A stretch of DNA of 64,000 bases. It comes from DASSJT01 sp035691065. Lineage in GTDB: Bacteria; Actinomycetota; Actinomycetes; Actinomycetales; Dermatophilaceae. The notes below the pieces were generated by a model. The model was not told the DNA's origin. It saw only the letters and a list, made by a program, of their open reading frames with translations, and ran no database searches. Both the position numbers and the translations under genes were made by a program. The stretch lies in contig DASSJT010000110.1 of the NCBI GenBank assembly GCA_035691065.1, positions 1-64,000 of the forward strand. The letters run 5' to 3'. Below are positions 8,327-17,104 of this stretch, piece by piece; the first letter of the stretch is position 1, and each line of letters starts with the position of its first letter.

Positions 8327-9313
8327 GTGAAGCCCATGGCCGTCGGCCCGCGAGACCTGCCCGAGTGGGCGATCTGGGAGCACCGCCCCTTCCCCGACGC
8401 GAACCTCCTGCTGCTCGCTGGCCGGCGCCCGGTGCTGGTGGACAGCGGCTTCGTCGGCCACGCCTCCGACACCGCGGCATGGGCTCGCGCGCACGCCGGG
8501 CGCGTCGACCTGGTCGTCAACACGCACTGGCACTCCGACCACGTCGGCGGCAACGCGCTGCTCCAGCAGACGGGCGCCGGCGTGGCGGCCAGCACCCCGG
8601 ACGCCGAAGCCCTGCAACGACGAGACCCCGGGTGCTGTCTGGTCGAGTACCTCGACCAGCCGGTCGCGCCCTACACCGTTGACCAGGCCATCAGCCACGG
8701 CCAGACGCTGCAGCTCGGTGACCGCGACTGGCAAGTCATCGCCACCCCCGGCCACACGCCGGGACACCTGGCGCTCTGGCAGCGCGAGGAGCGTCTGCTG
8801 GTAGTCGGCGACGCGTTGTCAAGCTACGACGTCGGCTGGGTCAACCTCGCCCTCGATGGGCCCGAAGCGGCCGTCGCGAGCCTGACCTCACTGCGGTGCC
8901 TGGCGGACCTGCGCCCGCGCGTCCTGCTCCCATCCCACGGTCCCGTCCCGAAGGACCCCGCGGCGGCGTTCACTGAGGCACTGCGCCGCGCCCAGCGCCT
9001 CGTGGACGACCCGCAGGGCGCCGTCTGGTACGGCGCCAGGCGCATCTTCGCGTTCGCCCTCATGATCCGCGGCGGCATCCCCGCCGCCGATGTCGAGGAT
9101 TACCTGCACGCCCGAGCGTGGCTGGCCGACGCCGCCACGCTGCTCAGCCTGCACCCGCATGCCCTGGCAACCGAACTGGTCGACACGATGGTCCGCAGCG
9201 GCGCCGTCGTCAACGACGACGGGATGCTTCGGGCAGCCGCCGACCACACCCCGGTCAGGAGGGCGTCGTTGAACCAACCGTTCCCCAAGGACTGGCCGCC
9301 AGCCCGAAACTAG
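8327..9313 (+). CDS. MBL-fold metallo-hydrolase
   Basis: A 328-residue metallo-beta-lactamase-fold hydrolase of unknown substrate. Metal ligands are in order: HWHSDH (VVNTHWHSDHVGG, about residues 65-75), the second His in TPGHTPGHLAL, the bridging Asp in VVGDALSSYD and the last His in LLPSHGPVP. A C-terminal helical domain (from about residue 220) extends beyond the hydrolase core and could bind substrate or DNA. GTG 8327 is preferred, with AAGGAC 8 nt upstream; ATG 8336 is an alternative. A broken thioesterase gene follows immediately. Confidence 0.82.
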   Translation: MKPMAVGPRDLPEWAIWEHRPFPDANLLLLAGRRPVLVDSGFVGHASDTAAWARAHAGRVDLVVNTHWHSDHVGGNALLQQTGAGVAASTPDAEALQRRDPGCCLVEYLDQPVAPYTVDQAISHGQTLQLGDRDWQVIATPGHTPGHLALWQREERLLVVGDALSSYDVGWVNLALDGPEAAVASLTSLRCLADLRPRVLLPSHGPVPKDPAAAFTEALRRAQRLVDDPQGAVWYGARRIFAFALMIRGGIPAADVEDYLHARAWLADAATLLSLHPHALATELVDTMVRSGAVVNDDGMLRAAADHTPVRRASLNQPFPKDWPPARN

Positions 9314-9321
9314 GCGCACCA

Positions 9322-9643
9322 CCCCAGCGCCAGCAGCACTGCTACTTCCGCCGGCGCGACCAGCGCCATCGCCCACAGCGCCGGCGGCTACGCCGCCCTG
9401 AGCCTCTTCCCGAACGACGCCGAGGTGCTCACCGTGGAGTACAAGATCAACCTCCTTGCCCTGGCCCAAGGGGACCGCCTGGACGCGATCGGAACAGTGA
9501 TCAAGTCCGGACGCACACTCACCGTCTGCCGACTGGAGGTCCACGCAGCTCAGCAACAACAATGCACCCTCGTCACGACAGGTCAACAGACGCTGATCCG
9601 GGTCCCGGGACGCCGCGGCACGGCAGATCCGGAAACCCAGTAG
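9322..9643 (+). pseudogene. PaaI-type thioesterase remnant (truncated, frameshifted)
   Basis: The frame ending at 9643 reads as the C-terminal two thirds of a PaaI-like hotdog thioesterase: GATSAIAHSAGGYAALSLF, LTVEYKINLLALAQGDRL and VIKSGRTLTVCRLEVHA. The preceding family segment (RQQHCYF) is present but in another frame, and the frame changes at about 9349-9351. The start of the gene is missing, cut off by the MBL gene stop 8 nt upstream. A residual protein from the internal GTG/ATG near 9425 is possible but would lack half the fold. Confidence 0.75.
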
Positions 9644-9731
9644 CGCGTTCACCGGTGGGGCGGCGGGCAAGCCGACCCTGGCCGAGCTCGCCGTCAGCGC
9701 AAGATCCGCTGGTCAGCTGTGAATGGCCGGA

Positions 9732-10313
9732 CTACTGGCCTATGCGTCCGTCGATGCGCTCGCGCAACAGGTCGACGTGGCCCATGTGGCGGGCGTACTC
9801 CTCGATCATGCCGACCAGCACCTCGCGCAGCGACATCAAACCTCCACCGCTGCCGTGCTGGTTCGAGGGATCGTTGCCGGTGATGTCGAGACTGGGCGCC
9901 TCGGCCACGAACCGCGTCGCGAAGTCCACCTCCGCACGCCATGCATCCCATGCCCCCGCAACCACCTGCGGGTCAGGAACGGCGCCATCGAAATCGCCGT
10001 CACGGTCGGTGTCAGAGCAGAACAGCCGGGGCACGTCCTGTCCCGCCATCATCACCCGGAACGTCCCACGCTCCTGCTCGGCCAGGTGTCGCACCAGCCC
10101 CAGCAGGGACATCGTCGACGGCTCGACGGAACGGCGCGCCATGGCCTCCGCATCAAGCCCTGAGCACTTCATCTCCAACGTGAGCCGTTGACAGCGCAGG
10201 GCCTCGACCAGCGTGGTTCGCTCGTCGCCCAACCTGGGTCCGTTCTCACGCGGGTCGTCGTCCGACGGCTTGCCGTCCGCGGTGAACATGTCAGCTCGTC
10301 GGGTCGAGGCCAT
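9732..10313 (-). CDS. DinB family protein (DUF664)
   Basis: A 193-residue four-helix DinB/YfiT-like protein of the DUF664 branch. In this superfamily three His residues bind a metal and members act as thiol-dependent (mycothiol, bacillithiol) transferases or are uncharacterised. Family motifs: GDERTTLVEALRCQRLTLEMKC, RRSVEPSTMSLLGLVRHLAEQE (first His) and VLVGMIEEYARHMGHVDLLRERIDG (later His pair). ATG 10313 is supported by GAGGA about 9 nt upstream. It is divergent from the sulfur operon across a 440-nt gap. Confidence 0.82.
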   Translation of the reverse strand: MASTRRADMFTADGKPSDDDPRENGPRLGDERTTLVEALRCQRLTLEMKCSGLDAEAMARRSVEPSTMSLLGLVRHLAEQERGTFRVMMAGQDVPRLFCSDTDRDGDFDGAVPDPQVVAGAWDAWRAEVDFATRFVAEAPSLDITGNDPSNQHGSGGGLMSLREVLVGMIEEYARHMGHVDLLRERIDGRIGQ

Positions 10314-10755
10314 GGCCGCAATCCTCGGCGATGCACAAGGCGGCCCACAATCGATTAACAAAGAGGCTCCCTCATGCTGCACCGCGAGTGGCCGACCCAC
10401 GAGTCTGGATCGGGATCGGTGAGGGTTCTTGACCGGCTCGAGCGCGGCTTCGCTCCCCGCGGGGCCCGCGATGAGGCCCCATGCTTGGGGGCCCGCGCTG
10501 GCGCCGTCCTCGCGTCTCCAGCACCCGGCGTAACACAACGAAGCGACGCTGGATCACATCCAGGAGCACTCCTCACCGCCGAGCTGCCGAGCCGGCTCCT
10601 CCGCATCCGGCAGGCTCTCGCGACCCGGTCACGGCGTAGCTCCCAGCCCGGGCAAGGCGCATCCTGCGTGTACGGCCAACGTCACTACGCCAGGCGGCAT
10701 TGCTCATTCCAAAATTCAATGGAACTATGTAGTGGGAGCAGCTGGGGAGGAATGG
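10314..10755. other. divergent intergenic region before the sulfur operon
   Basis: No gene seen. The left two thirds is unremarkable GC-rich DNA with a GGGGCC/GGCCCC hairpin around 10460-10480. The last 60 nt are markedly AT-rich and hold the promoter and inverted repeat described separately. Confidence 0.5.
10700..10728 (+). promoter_or_regulatory. promoter with embedded operator for the MBL-rhodanese operon
   Basis: A -35 TTGCTC (10700-10705), a 17-nt spacer and a -10-like AACTAT (10723-10728). Between them sits the inverted repeat TTCCA-N8-TGGAA (10707-10724), centred in the spacer and touching the -10. This placement is classical for repression. The likely ligand is the ArsR-rhodanese repressor encoded third in the operon; that pairing is inference. 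Confidence 0.6.
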
Positions 10756-12141
10756 ATGATCGACGTGGACGTGATCCCGCTGGTGGACGAGGGGTTGGGC
10801 AACTCGGCCTATCTAGTGGATCTGGGTGATGGTCGGGCGCTGGTGGTGGACGCCAGCCGGGACCTGCGCAGACTTCGTGCGGCGGCGAAGCGGCTCCGCC
10901 TGACGGTGGCTTATGCCGCGGACACCCATCTGCATGCGGACTTCCTCACCGGGGCACTGCAGCTCGCTGCGCACGACGATGCGCGGATACTGGCGTCCGC
11001 AGCCGGAAACCGGGAATACCCGCACACCGGCCTGGCAGACGGCGACGAAGTGGACCTGGGCGGGCTCAGCCTTCGCGCCCTGGCAACCCCGGGGCACACC
11101 CATGAGCACATGGCCTTCGAGCTGCTCGACGGTCCTCGGCTGCTGGGTGTGTTCACTGGTGGCTCGCTGATCGTCGGGTCGGCTGCCCGCACCGACCTGG
11201 TCTCGCCGGAGCGGACCGAGGAGCTCGCCCGCGCTCAGTACCGGTCTCTGCAGCGGCTCGCGCGGCTCGACGACGTCGTGGTCGTGTGGCCCACCCACGG
11301 CGCCGGGTCGTTCTGCTCCGCACCGCCGGGCGCGGAGCGCACCACCACCGTCGGCACCGAGCGCGCCACCAACACGCTCTTGCGTGCCGAGACCGAGGAC
11401 GCGTTCGTCAAGCAGCTTCTGGGCTCCCTCGGCAGCTTCCCCCCGTACTTCCTCCGACTGGGCGAGGTGAACCGCCGCGGCCCCGCGCTGACCGAAGGCG
11501 AGTCGCTGCGCGCCCTTTCGGCGGCAGACGTAGGCCGCCTGCGCATGATCGGTGCGCAGGTTGTCGACGTGCGGCCGGTGCCGCACTTTGCCGCCAGCCA
11601 TCTGCCCGAGTCGGTGTCGATCCCACTGCGGCCGGTGTTCGCCACCTGGCTCGGCTGGCTTCTCGACCCGGAGAAGCCGCTGGTGATCGTGCGCAACGCG
11701 GACCAGGACCCGGGCGAGATAGTGTGGCAGGCCCTCAAGATCGGCTACGACTGCCTCGCCGGCGAGCTCGACGGCGGGATCGATGCGTGGACCGCGGCCG
11801 GTCAGCCGGTCTGGACCATCCCGCTGACCTCCCCCGAAGCGCTCGAGGACGCCGCCGGCGTGCTCGACATCCGCCAGGACAACGAGTACGCCGCCGGTCA
11901 CCTTCCCGGCGCCGGCCACATCGAACTTGGTGCGCTGGCGGCTCGCATCGACAACCTTCCGCCAAGGCCGATGGTGGTGATGTGCGGTCACTCCGAGCGA
12001 GCAATGGGTGCCGCCAGCCTGCTCGAGCGAGCCGGACGCGACGACGTGTCGGTACTCGACGGGGGGCCGCAGGACTGGGCGGACGCCACCGGCCGCGCAC
12101 TGGCGACCGGCGTCTCAACCGACGAGGAGACGAGCAGGTGA
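10756..12141 (+). CDS. MBL-fold / tandem rhodanese fusion protein
   Basis: A 461-residue three-domain protein related to persulfide dioxygenase-sulfurtransferase fusions such as CstB, probably acting on low-molecular-weight persulfides in the cytosol. The MBL domain (about 1-230) has THLHAD (residues 57-62), TPGHTHEH (111-118) and WPTHGAG (His 181). The strand that usually supplies the Asp metal ligand reads FTGGSL rather than TGD. A first rhodanese domain (about 270-350) lacks the catalytic Cys (IVRNADQD); the second (about 360-455) has an active loop CGHSER. GGGGAGGA 5 nt upstream fixes ATG 10756. Its stop overlaps the MFS start by 4 nt. Confidence 0.85.
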   Translation: MIDVDVIPLVDEGLGNSAYLVDLGDGRALVVDASRDLRRLRAAAKRLRLTVAYAADTHLHADFLTGALQLAAHDDARILASAAGNREYPHTGLADGDEVDLGGLSLRALATPGHTHEHMAFELLDGPRLLGVFTGGSLIVGSAARTDLVSPERTEELARAQYRSLQRLARLDDVVVVWPTHGAGSFCSAPPGAERTTTVGTERATNTLLRAETEDAFVKQLLGSLGSFPPYFLRLGEVNRRGPALTEGESLRALSAADVGRLRMIGAQVVDVRPVPHFAASHLPESVSIPLRPVFATWLGWLLDPEKPLVIVRNADQDPGEIVWQALKIGYDCLAGELDGGIDAWTAAGQPVWTIPLTSPEALEDAAGVLDIRQDNEYAAGHLPGAGHIELGALAARIDNLPPRPMVVMCGHSERAMGAASLLERAGRDDVSVLDGGPQDWADATGRALATGVSTDEETSR

Positions 12142-13475
12142 ACCCCATCTCCGACACCCGGACCACCGGGACGACCCGAACTGGCCACGCGGGCCGTCGG
12201 ATCGAGTTGGGGCTGCGGCAGAACCTGGCCCAGTTCGTGTTGCTGGTCGCGGTCAACGCACTGGTCGGCGGCATGCTGGGCCAAGAGCGGACTGTGGTGC
12301 CGCTGCTGGGCAAGCAGATCTTCGGTCTGCCCGGCTACACCGCCGGGCTGACGTTCATCCTGGTTTTCGGGTTGGCCAAGGCCGTCACGAACTACTTCGC
12401 CGGCACCTGGTCGGACCGGTTCGGCCGCAAGCCCGTGCTGGTGGTCGGCTGGATCGTCGCGGTCCCGGTGCCGCTGCTGCTGATTTGGGCGCCGTCGTGG
12501 GGTTGGGTGGTCGCCGCCAACGTGCTGCTCGGCATAAGCCAGGGAATGACCTGGTCAACCACGGTGGTGATGAAGATCGACCTGGTCGGCCCGGCCCGAC
12601 GCGGCCTGGCGATGGGGCTGAACGAGGCGGCCGGCTACGCCGCCGTTGCGGTCACCGCGCTGGCCACCGGCTATCTGGCCCAAGCCTACGGGCTGCGCCC
12701 GGAGCCGTTCTTCCTCGGCATCGCCTTTGCCGCCCTCGGCTTGGGACTGTCCACGCTGGCGGTCAAGGACACCCGCGAGCACGCCCGGCTCGAGGCCACC
12801 AACCACGTGGCCCGCGCCGACGGCCGCCACGACCACCTGCACAGCGAGCTGACCAACCGGGAAGTGTTCAGCCAGACCAGCTTCCGCGAACCGGCACTGT
12901 CTTCGGCCAGCCAGGCCGGACTGGTCAACAACCTCAACGACGGTCTGGCCTGGGGCCTGTTCCCGATCATCTTCGCTGCCGCCGGCCTCTCGGTGGGCAA
13001 GATCGGCGTGCTCGCCGCGCTCTACCCGGCGGTATGGGGGGTCGGGCAGCTGATCACCGGTGCTCTCTCGGACCGGGTAGGTCGCAAGTGGATGATCGCC
13101 GCCGGTATGTGGCTGCAAGCAGCCGCCCTGGCGATCATCGCCACCGTGAACGCGTTCGGCCTGTGGGCCCTCGCCGCAGTGCTGCTCGGCGCCGGCACCG
13201 CGATGGTCTACCCGACCTTGCTCGCCTCCATCGGCGACGTCGCCCACCCCGCCTGGCGGGCCCGCGCGGTCGGCGTGTACCGGCTCTGGCGCGACGGTGG
13301 GTTCGCCGCCGGCGCGCTGCTGGCCGGCATCGTCGCCGACGCCCTCGGCGTTCGGGCCGCGGTGTGGGTCGTCGCCGTGCTGACCGCAGCGTCCGGGCTG
13401 GTCGTCGCGATCCGCATGTACGAGACCCACCACCGACCCGCGTCCACCGAACCGGAAGGAGCCCTCGATGGGTGA
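12138..13475 (+). CDS. MFS transporter in the persulfide operon
   Basis: A 445-residue major facilitator with about 12 membrane segments. The first intracellular loop carries the MFS signature SDRFGRKPVLVVG, repeated after the central loop as SDRVGRKWMIAAG. The central loop is His-rich (ADGRHDHLHSEL). The GTG start overlaps the TGA of the preceding gene, and its stop overlaps the ArsR start by 8 nt, so all three genes are translated as a unit. Substrate is unknown; context suggests export of a sulfur compound such as sulfite or thiosulfate, or of a thiol adduct. Confidence 0.85.
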   Translation: MNPISDTRTTGTTRTGHAGRRIELGLRQNLAQFVLLVAVNALVGGMLGQERTVVPLLGKQIFGLPGYTAGLTFILVFGLAKAVTNYFAGTWSDRFGRKPVLVVGWIVAVPVPLLLIWAPSWGWVVAANVLLGISQGMTWSTTVVMKIDLVGPARRGLAMGLNEAAGYAAVAVTALATGYLAQAYGLRPEPFFLGIAFAALGLGLSTLAVKDTREHARLEATNHVARADGRHDHLHSELTNREVFSQTSFREPALSSASQAGLVNNLNDGLAWGLFPIIFAAAGLSVGKIGVLAALYPAVWGVGQLITGALSDRVGRKWMIAAGMWLQAAALAIIATVNAFGLWALAAVLLGAGTAMVYPTLLASIGDVAHPAWRARAVGVYRLWRDGGFAAGALLAGIVADALGVRAAVWVVAVLTAASGLVVAIRMYETHHRPASTEPEGALDG

Positions 13476-14133
13476 GCGTGGAGCCAAGGACGCCCTGTTC
13501 GCCGAGTTCGCCGCCGTCGGCAAGGCACTCGGCAACCCCAAACGGCTCGAGCTGCTCGATCTGCTCGCCCAGGGACCTCGCAGCGTCGAGGACCTGGCCA
13601 ACGCTGCCGAGGTCGGCGTCAGTACCTGCTCCGCGCACCTGCAGACCCTCCGAGAGGCGGGCCTGGTCGGGGCCCGCCGCGACGGCAAGCGCATCTACTA
13701 CTCCCTCGCCGCCGACGACGTCGCCGGGCTGTGGGAGCACCTGCGAAGGGTTGCCCAACAGCACCGACCGCACACCGAGCTCGCCCGCCGCGCCTACCTC
13801 GGCCCCGAGGACACGGCTGCCGTCGACACCGACGAGCTGCTCCGCCGGCTCGACGCGGGCGAGACCTTGGTGCTCGACGTTCGTCCCGACGTCGAGTACG
13901 CCGGCGGGCATCTGCCTGGCGCGGTGCACATCCCTCTCGAAGAGCTCGAGCAGCGCCTGTCGGAGCTGCCCCGCGACCGAGACATCGTCGCCTACTGCCG
14001 CGGCCAGTACTGCGTCCTGGCGCACGATGCGGTTCGGCTGCTTGCCTCCCACGGCCTGACCGCTCGGCGGGCCGCCGACGGCGTCCTGGAGTGGCGGGTC
14101 GCCGGCATCCCGGTGCAGACTGGCGCCGCATGA
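13468..14133 (+). CDS. ArsR-family regulator fused to a rhodanese domain
   Basis: A 221-residue fusion. Residues 1-100 form an ArsR winged helix (LGNPKRLELLDLLAQGPRSVEDLA, recognition helix STCSAHLQTLREAG with Cys54, wing RRDGKRIYYSL). Residues 115-215 form a rhodanese domain with active loop CRGQYC (Cys177, Cys182). This architecture suggests a repressor that senses reactive sulfur through its rhodanese cysteines; the sensing is inferred, not shown. AGGAG 8 nt before ATG 13468 supports the start. It probably controls its own operon through the TTCCA-N8-TGGAA site at 10.7 kb. Confidence 0.88.
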   Translation: MGERGAKDALFAEFAAVGKALGNPKRLELLDLLAQGPRSVEDLANAAEVGVSTCSAHLQTLREAGLVGARRDGKRIYYSLAADDVAGLWEHLRRVAQQHRPHTELARRAYLGPEDTAAVDTDELLRRLDAGETLVLDVRPDVEYAGGHLPGAVHIPLEELEQRLSELPRDRDIVAYCRGQYCVLAHDAVRLLASHGLTARRAADGVLEWRVAGIPVQTGAA

Positions 14134-14437
14134 CCCTTCCCTGCCACGCCTCGTAGCGCCTTTCGCGCGTATGGCCTGCTCCACCCTCGACCGGATGCTG
14201 AGGACAGTGCACCGCCGCCTCTCGTGCCGGGGAATCGTGATGCGCGTCAGGCGAGCAGGCGATGGGCCGGCCGTGGACGGCGTGGCCGCGATGGAGCGCA
14301 GGCGCGAGCTACACCATCAGTAGAGCGTCTAGGAAATGGATCCACCCTTCGGACAATGGACCGAAAGTCCCAATCTCTGGAGTGTCAAAAGCCAATACCG
14401 TGCAAACGGCACAGAACCAGGGATCAGGAGGGGGACC
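14134..14437. other. intergenic region upstream of the G5 lipoprotein
   Basis: No gene seen. An inverted repeat TTCGG-N8-CCGAA lies at 14348-14365 in a comparatively AT-rich stretch that probably contains the lipoprotein promoter. AGGAGGGGG at 14427-14435 is its ribosome binding site. Confidence 0.45.
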
Positions 14438-15046
14438 ATGATCCGCATCATCACCGCAGCCTCCGCCGTCGCGCTGGCGGCATCACTGGCCGCATGCGGT
14501 GGCGCACTACCGGTTGCCACCACACCAGCGACGACGAGCAGCTCCAGCAGCAGTCCCAGCAGCTCCAGCAGCAGTCCCAGCTCGACGTCGCCAGAGCCGA
14601 CAGCTGAGTCAAGCCCATCGCCGGTGATCGAGAAGCGGACGGTGACCGTGAAGAAGAAGATCGCGTTTGCGACGAAGACCGTCCATGATCCGTCCCTCAC
14701 CAAAGGCACCCGGAAAGTGAGGACCAAGGGTGTTGCCGGGGTGAAGGCGCTTACCTACGAGGTGACGCTGACCGACGGCGTTCAGACCGGCAGGAAGCTG
14801 CTGAGACAGGTGATGATGAAGAGGCCTGTCACGCAGGTGATTGCGATAGGCACGAAGGAGGAGCAACAAGGGCCGTCGTGTGATCCGAACTACGAAGGCG
14901 CCTGCGTACCCATCGCCAGTGACGTCGACTGTGCCGGTGGTAGCGGTAACGGCCCGGCCTACGTTCAAGGTCCTGTGACCGTGGTGGGTTCCGACATCTA
15001 TGACCTGGACCGCGACGGCGACGGCGTCGGCTGCGAGGCGAGCTGA
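14438..15046 (+). CDS. lipoprotein with G5 and Excalibur-like domains
   Basis: A 202-residue secreted lipoprotein. A signal peptide ends in a lipobox LAAC (Cys20). A Ser/Thr/Pro-rich linker (about 28-65) follows, then a G5 domain (about 67-145, EKRTVTVKKKIAFATKTVHD onward), and a C-terminal Excalibur-like calcium-binding motif (DLDRDGDGVGCE, last 15 residues) with four cysteines that could form disulfides. G5 and Excalibur domains are typical of cell-wall or polysaccharide-associated surface proteins. The Ser linker is encoded by a repetitive AGCAGC tract. The strong AGGAGGGGG sets ATG 14438. Role unknown. Confidence 0.82.
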   Translation: MIRIITAASAVALAASLAACGGALPVATTPATTSSSSSSPSSSSSSPSSTSPEPTAESSPSPVIEKRTVTVKKKIAFATKTVHDPSLTKGTRKVRTKGVAGVKALTYEVTLTDGVQTGRKLLRQVMMKRPVTQVIAIGTKEEQQGPSCDPNYEGACVPIASDVDCAGGSGNGPAYVQGPVTVVGSDIYDLDRDGDGVGCEAS

Positions 15047-15350
15047 TCGGGCCCGATTCCAGGTCCAGTGCTCCGGGAGGCATCCGAGTCGGGCCTCAGA
15101 TGGTGAACTAGGGTCTCCCACCAAGAACGACGACATCGGCCCCGGCTGCTTCCCGTGCGACCAGCAAGGGACAACGTCTCTGGCGTCGCGCGAGGGCGTC
15201 GGGTAGCCCGCTCATCGACGAGTGGCCCATACGTTCAACAGCACTCCACCCCGGCTGGCTCGCACTGCTGTCGACCCAGCACGTCGCTTCGTTCACCGAG
15301 TTGACACCGGAGGCGGGTCGATGGCGCATAAGGCCACAGCGGAGGGGCTG
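15047..15350. other. intergenic region, no gene seen
   Basis: Between two convergent genes. No coding signal, clear hairpin or repeat is visible. Confidence 0.4.
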
Positions 15351-15797
15351 CTACTCCTTGGGAACCGTGGTGAACCTCGACACCAGCCCGGTCAGGGTGT
15401 CGGCCACGAGCCCTTTGATGACCCTCGAGCGGATGAAACCGGGCAGCGGCAGGTTGTGGTGGATCGTCAGGTCGTAGGTGACGCTGGTGCGCCCCGGTCC
15501 GGCGCTGCGCAGCGTGTAGACGCCCTCCTGGCCGGTCTGCAGGCGGCCCTTCACCATCGACCAGCGCATGCCGTGGGCTGAGTGCTCATAGGCCAGCGTG
15601 TAGCGGTCGGTGCCGACGCTGGTCGACGCGGCGAGCTCGGCGGTGAGCGGGCGGCCGTGGTCGTCGGTCTCGAGCACCTTGGCCTCCCGGATCTGCGGGA
15701 TCCACTCGGGCTGGCGAGCTACGTCGCGAAGCAGCGCCAGCACCTCTGCCTGGCTGGCGTCGACCAGCACGCTCTGCTGGGCGTTGTCTGTGGGCAT
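15351..15797 (-). CDS. SRPBCC-family protein
   Basis: A 148-residue START/Bet v1-like protein of the polyketide cyclase/dehydrase type, which forms a hydrophobic cavity for lipid or other small ligands. Visible: SVLVDASQAEVLALLRDVARQPEWIP at the N-terminus, the beta strands TLAYEHSAHGMRWSM and YTLRSAGPGRTSVTYDLTI, and the C-terminal helix RSRVIKGLVADTLTGLVSRF. Length is normal. GGGAGGGCC directly upstream supports ATG 15797. It is a single gene, divergent from the SLAC1-type transporter. Confidence 0.8.
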   Translation of the reverse strand: MPTDNAQQSVLVDASQAEVLALLRDVARQPEWIPQIREAKVLETDDHGRPLTAELAASTSVGTDRYTLAYEHSAHGMRWSMVKGRLQTGQEGVYTLRSAGPGRTSVTYDLTIHHNLPLPGFIRSRVIKGLVADTLTGLVSRFTTVPKE

Positions 15798-15975
15798 GGC
15801 CCTCCCTTCCGGCCGGCCGCGCCCGTCTCCCTACTGAGGCCCCGGCTCCCGAAAGCATCGCCCCGGCTCCTGAGAGCATCGCCCGGCTCCTGACAGCATC
15901 GCTGCGCAGAAGAGGCTCGGACAGAGTCGATGGTCCTCGTGCGCACCCGCGGCCCGGCGTGGTAGGCCTTCTCGC

Positions 15976-17028
15976 GTGACCACTCGCGTGCGGGTCCTGG
16001 TGAAGGGACTGACCCCCGGCTACTTCGCGCTGGTCATGGCCAGCGGCATCATCTCGCTGGGCCTGCACCTCGACGGCTACGACCTGCTGTCCTGGGTGCT
16101 GTTCGCCGTCTGTGCCGGTGCCTACGCCGTCCTCGTCACGCTCAATGCCTGGCGGTTCCTGCGGTTCCGGGAGGCCATGGTGGGAGACTTCCGCGAGCCG
16201 CGCAGGGCCTTCGGGTTCTTCACCTTCGTGGCCGGCACCAACGTGCTGGGCGTGCGGGCGGGGGCAGAGGGCTGGTATGCCGTGACCGGTGCACTCCTCG
16301 TCGTGGCCGGGCTCGTGTGGCTGGTACTCGGCTACGTCGTCCCCTGGAGCGCGGTGCTCAGCCGCGAGGAGCGGCCGGTGGTGGCCGCGGCGAACGGCAC
16401 GTGGTTCATCTGGGTCGTGGCCAGCCAGTCGACCGCGATCGCTGCGGCCACTCTGGAGACCGTGGTCACCGACGGCCGGGCGGGTCTGGCGGTGCTGGCG
16501 GTGCTCTCGTGGTCGGTGGGCGTCTTCTTGTATGCCGCCTCGGCCGTCATCGTGTCCCTGCGGCTGATGCTCTACCGGCTCAACCCCGCCGAGTTCGACC
16601 CGCCGTACTGGGTGTCCATGGGTGCCGTCGCGATCACGGTCGTCGCCGGCGCCCGGATCGTCGAGATGGACAGCGCGCCGATGGTCGATGCCACCCGGGG
16701 ACTCATTGCCGGTCTGTCAGTGGTGTTCTGGTGCTTCGCCACGTGGCTCATCCCCGTCCTTGTGGCGGCCGGCTGGTGGCGCCACGTGCGGCGGAGGGTT
16801 CCGCTTCGCTATGAGGCGACCCTGTGGAGCATCATCTTCCCACTCGGGATGTACTCCGTTGCGGGTGTCTATCTCGGCCGCGCCGACCACCTGCCGCTCG
16901 TGGAGTCCGTCGGTTCCATCTGGCTGTGGGTGGCACTCGGTGCGTGGCTCGTGGTCTTCATCGCGATGCTGACCAGCCTCTGGTCGGCGCTTCGGGCCCC
17001 GCTGCGCACCCCCGTGCACACGTCGTGA
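15976..17028 (+). CDS. SLAC1/TDT family transporter (tellurite resistance/dicarboxylate type)
   Basis: A 350-residue membrane protein with about ten predicted helices. It belongs to the TDT superfamily (TehA, Mae1, SLAC1), which conducts anions or C4-dicarboxylates. Features: LTPGYFALVMASGIISLGLH in helix 1, FFTFVAGTNVLG in helix 3, NGTWFIWVVASQSTAI mid-protein and SIIFPLGMYSVAGVYLG in helix 9. The GTG at 15976 has TAGGCC 7 nt upstream, an imperfect -10 in the position seen in other leaderless genes here. Two octamer copies (16275, 16530) encode Tyr-Ala pairs. The substrate is not evident. Confidence 0.82.
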   Translation: MTTRVRVLVKGLTPGYFALVMASGIISLGLHLDGYDLLSWVLFAVCAGAYAVLVTLNAWRFLRFREAMVGDFREPRRAFGFFTFVAGTNVLGVRAGAEGWYAVTGALLVVAGLVWLVLGYVVPWSAVLSREERPVVAAANGTWFIWVVASQSTAIAAATLETVVTDGRAGLAVLAVLSWSVGVFLYAASAVIVSLRLMLYRLNPAEFDPPYWVSMGAVAITVVAGARIVEMDSAPMVDATRGLIAGLSVVFWCFATWLIPVLVAAGWWRHVRRRVPLRYEATLWSIIFPLGMYSVAGVYLGRADHLPLVESVGSIWLWVALGAWLVVFIAMLTSLWSALRAPLRTPVHTS

Positions 17029-17104
17029 CTTCGGCGCCGGGTGAGCCGGCCCCTCCCACCAGTCACCCGGACGTGCCCGCCCGGGTTTGTGCGAGGGTGA
17101 TGCC

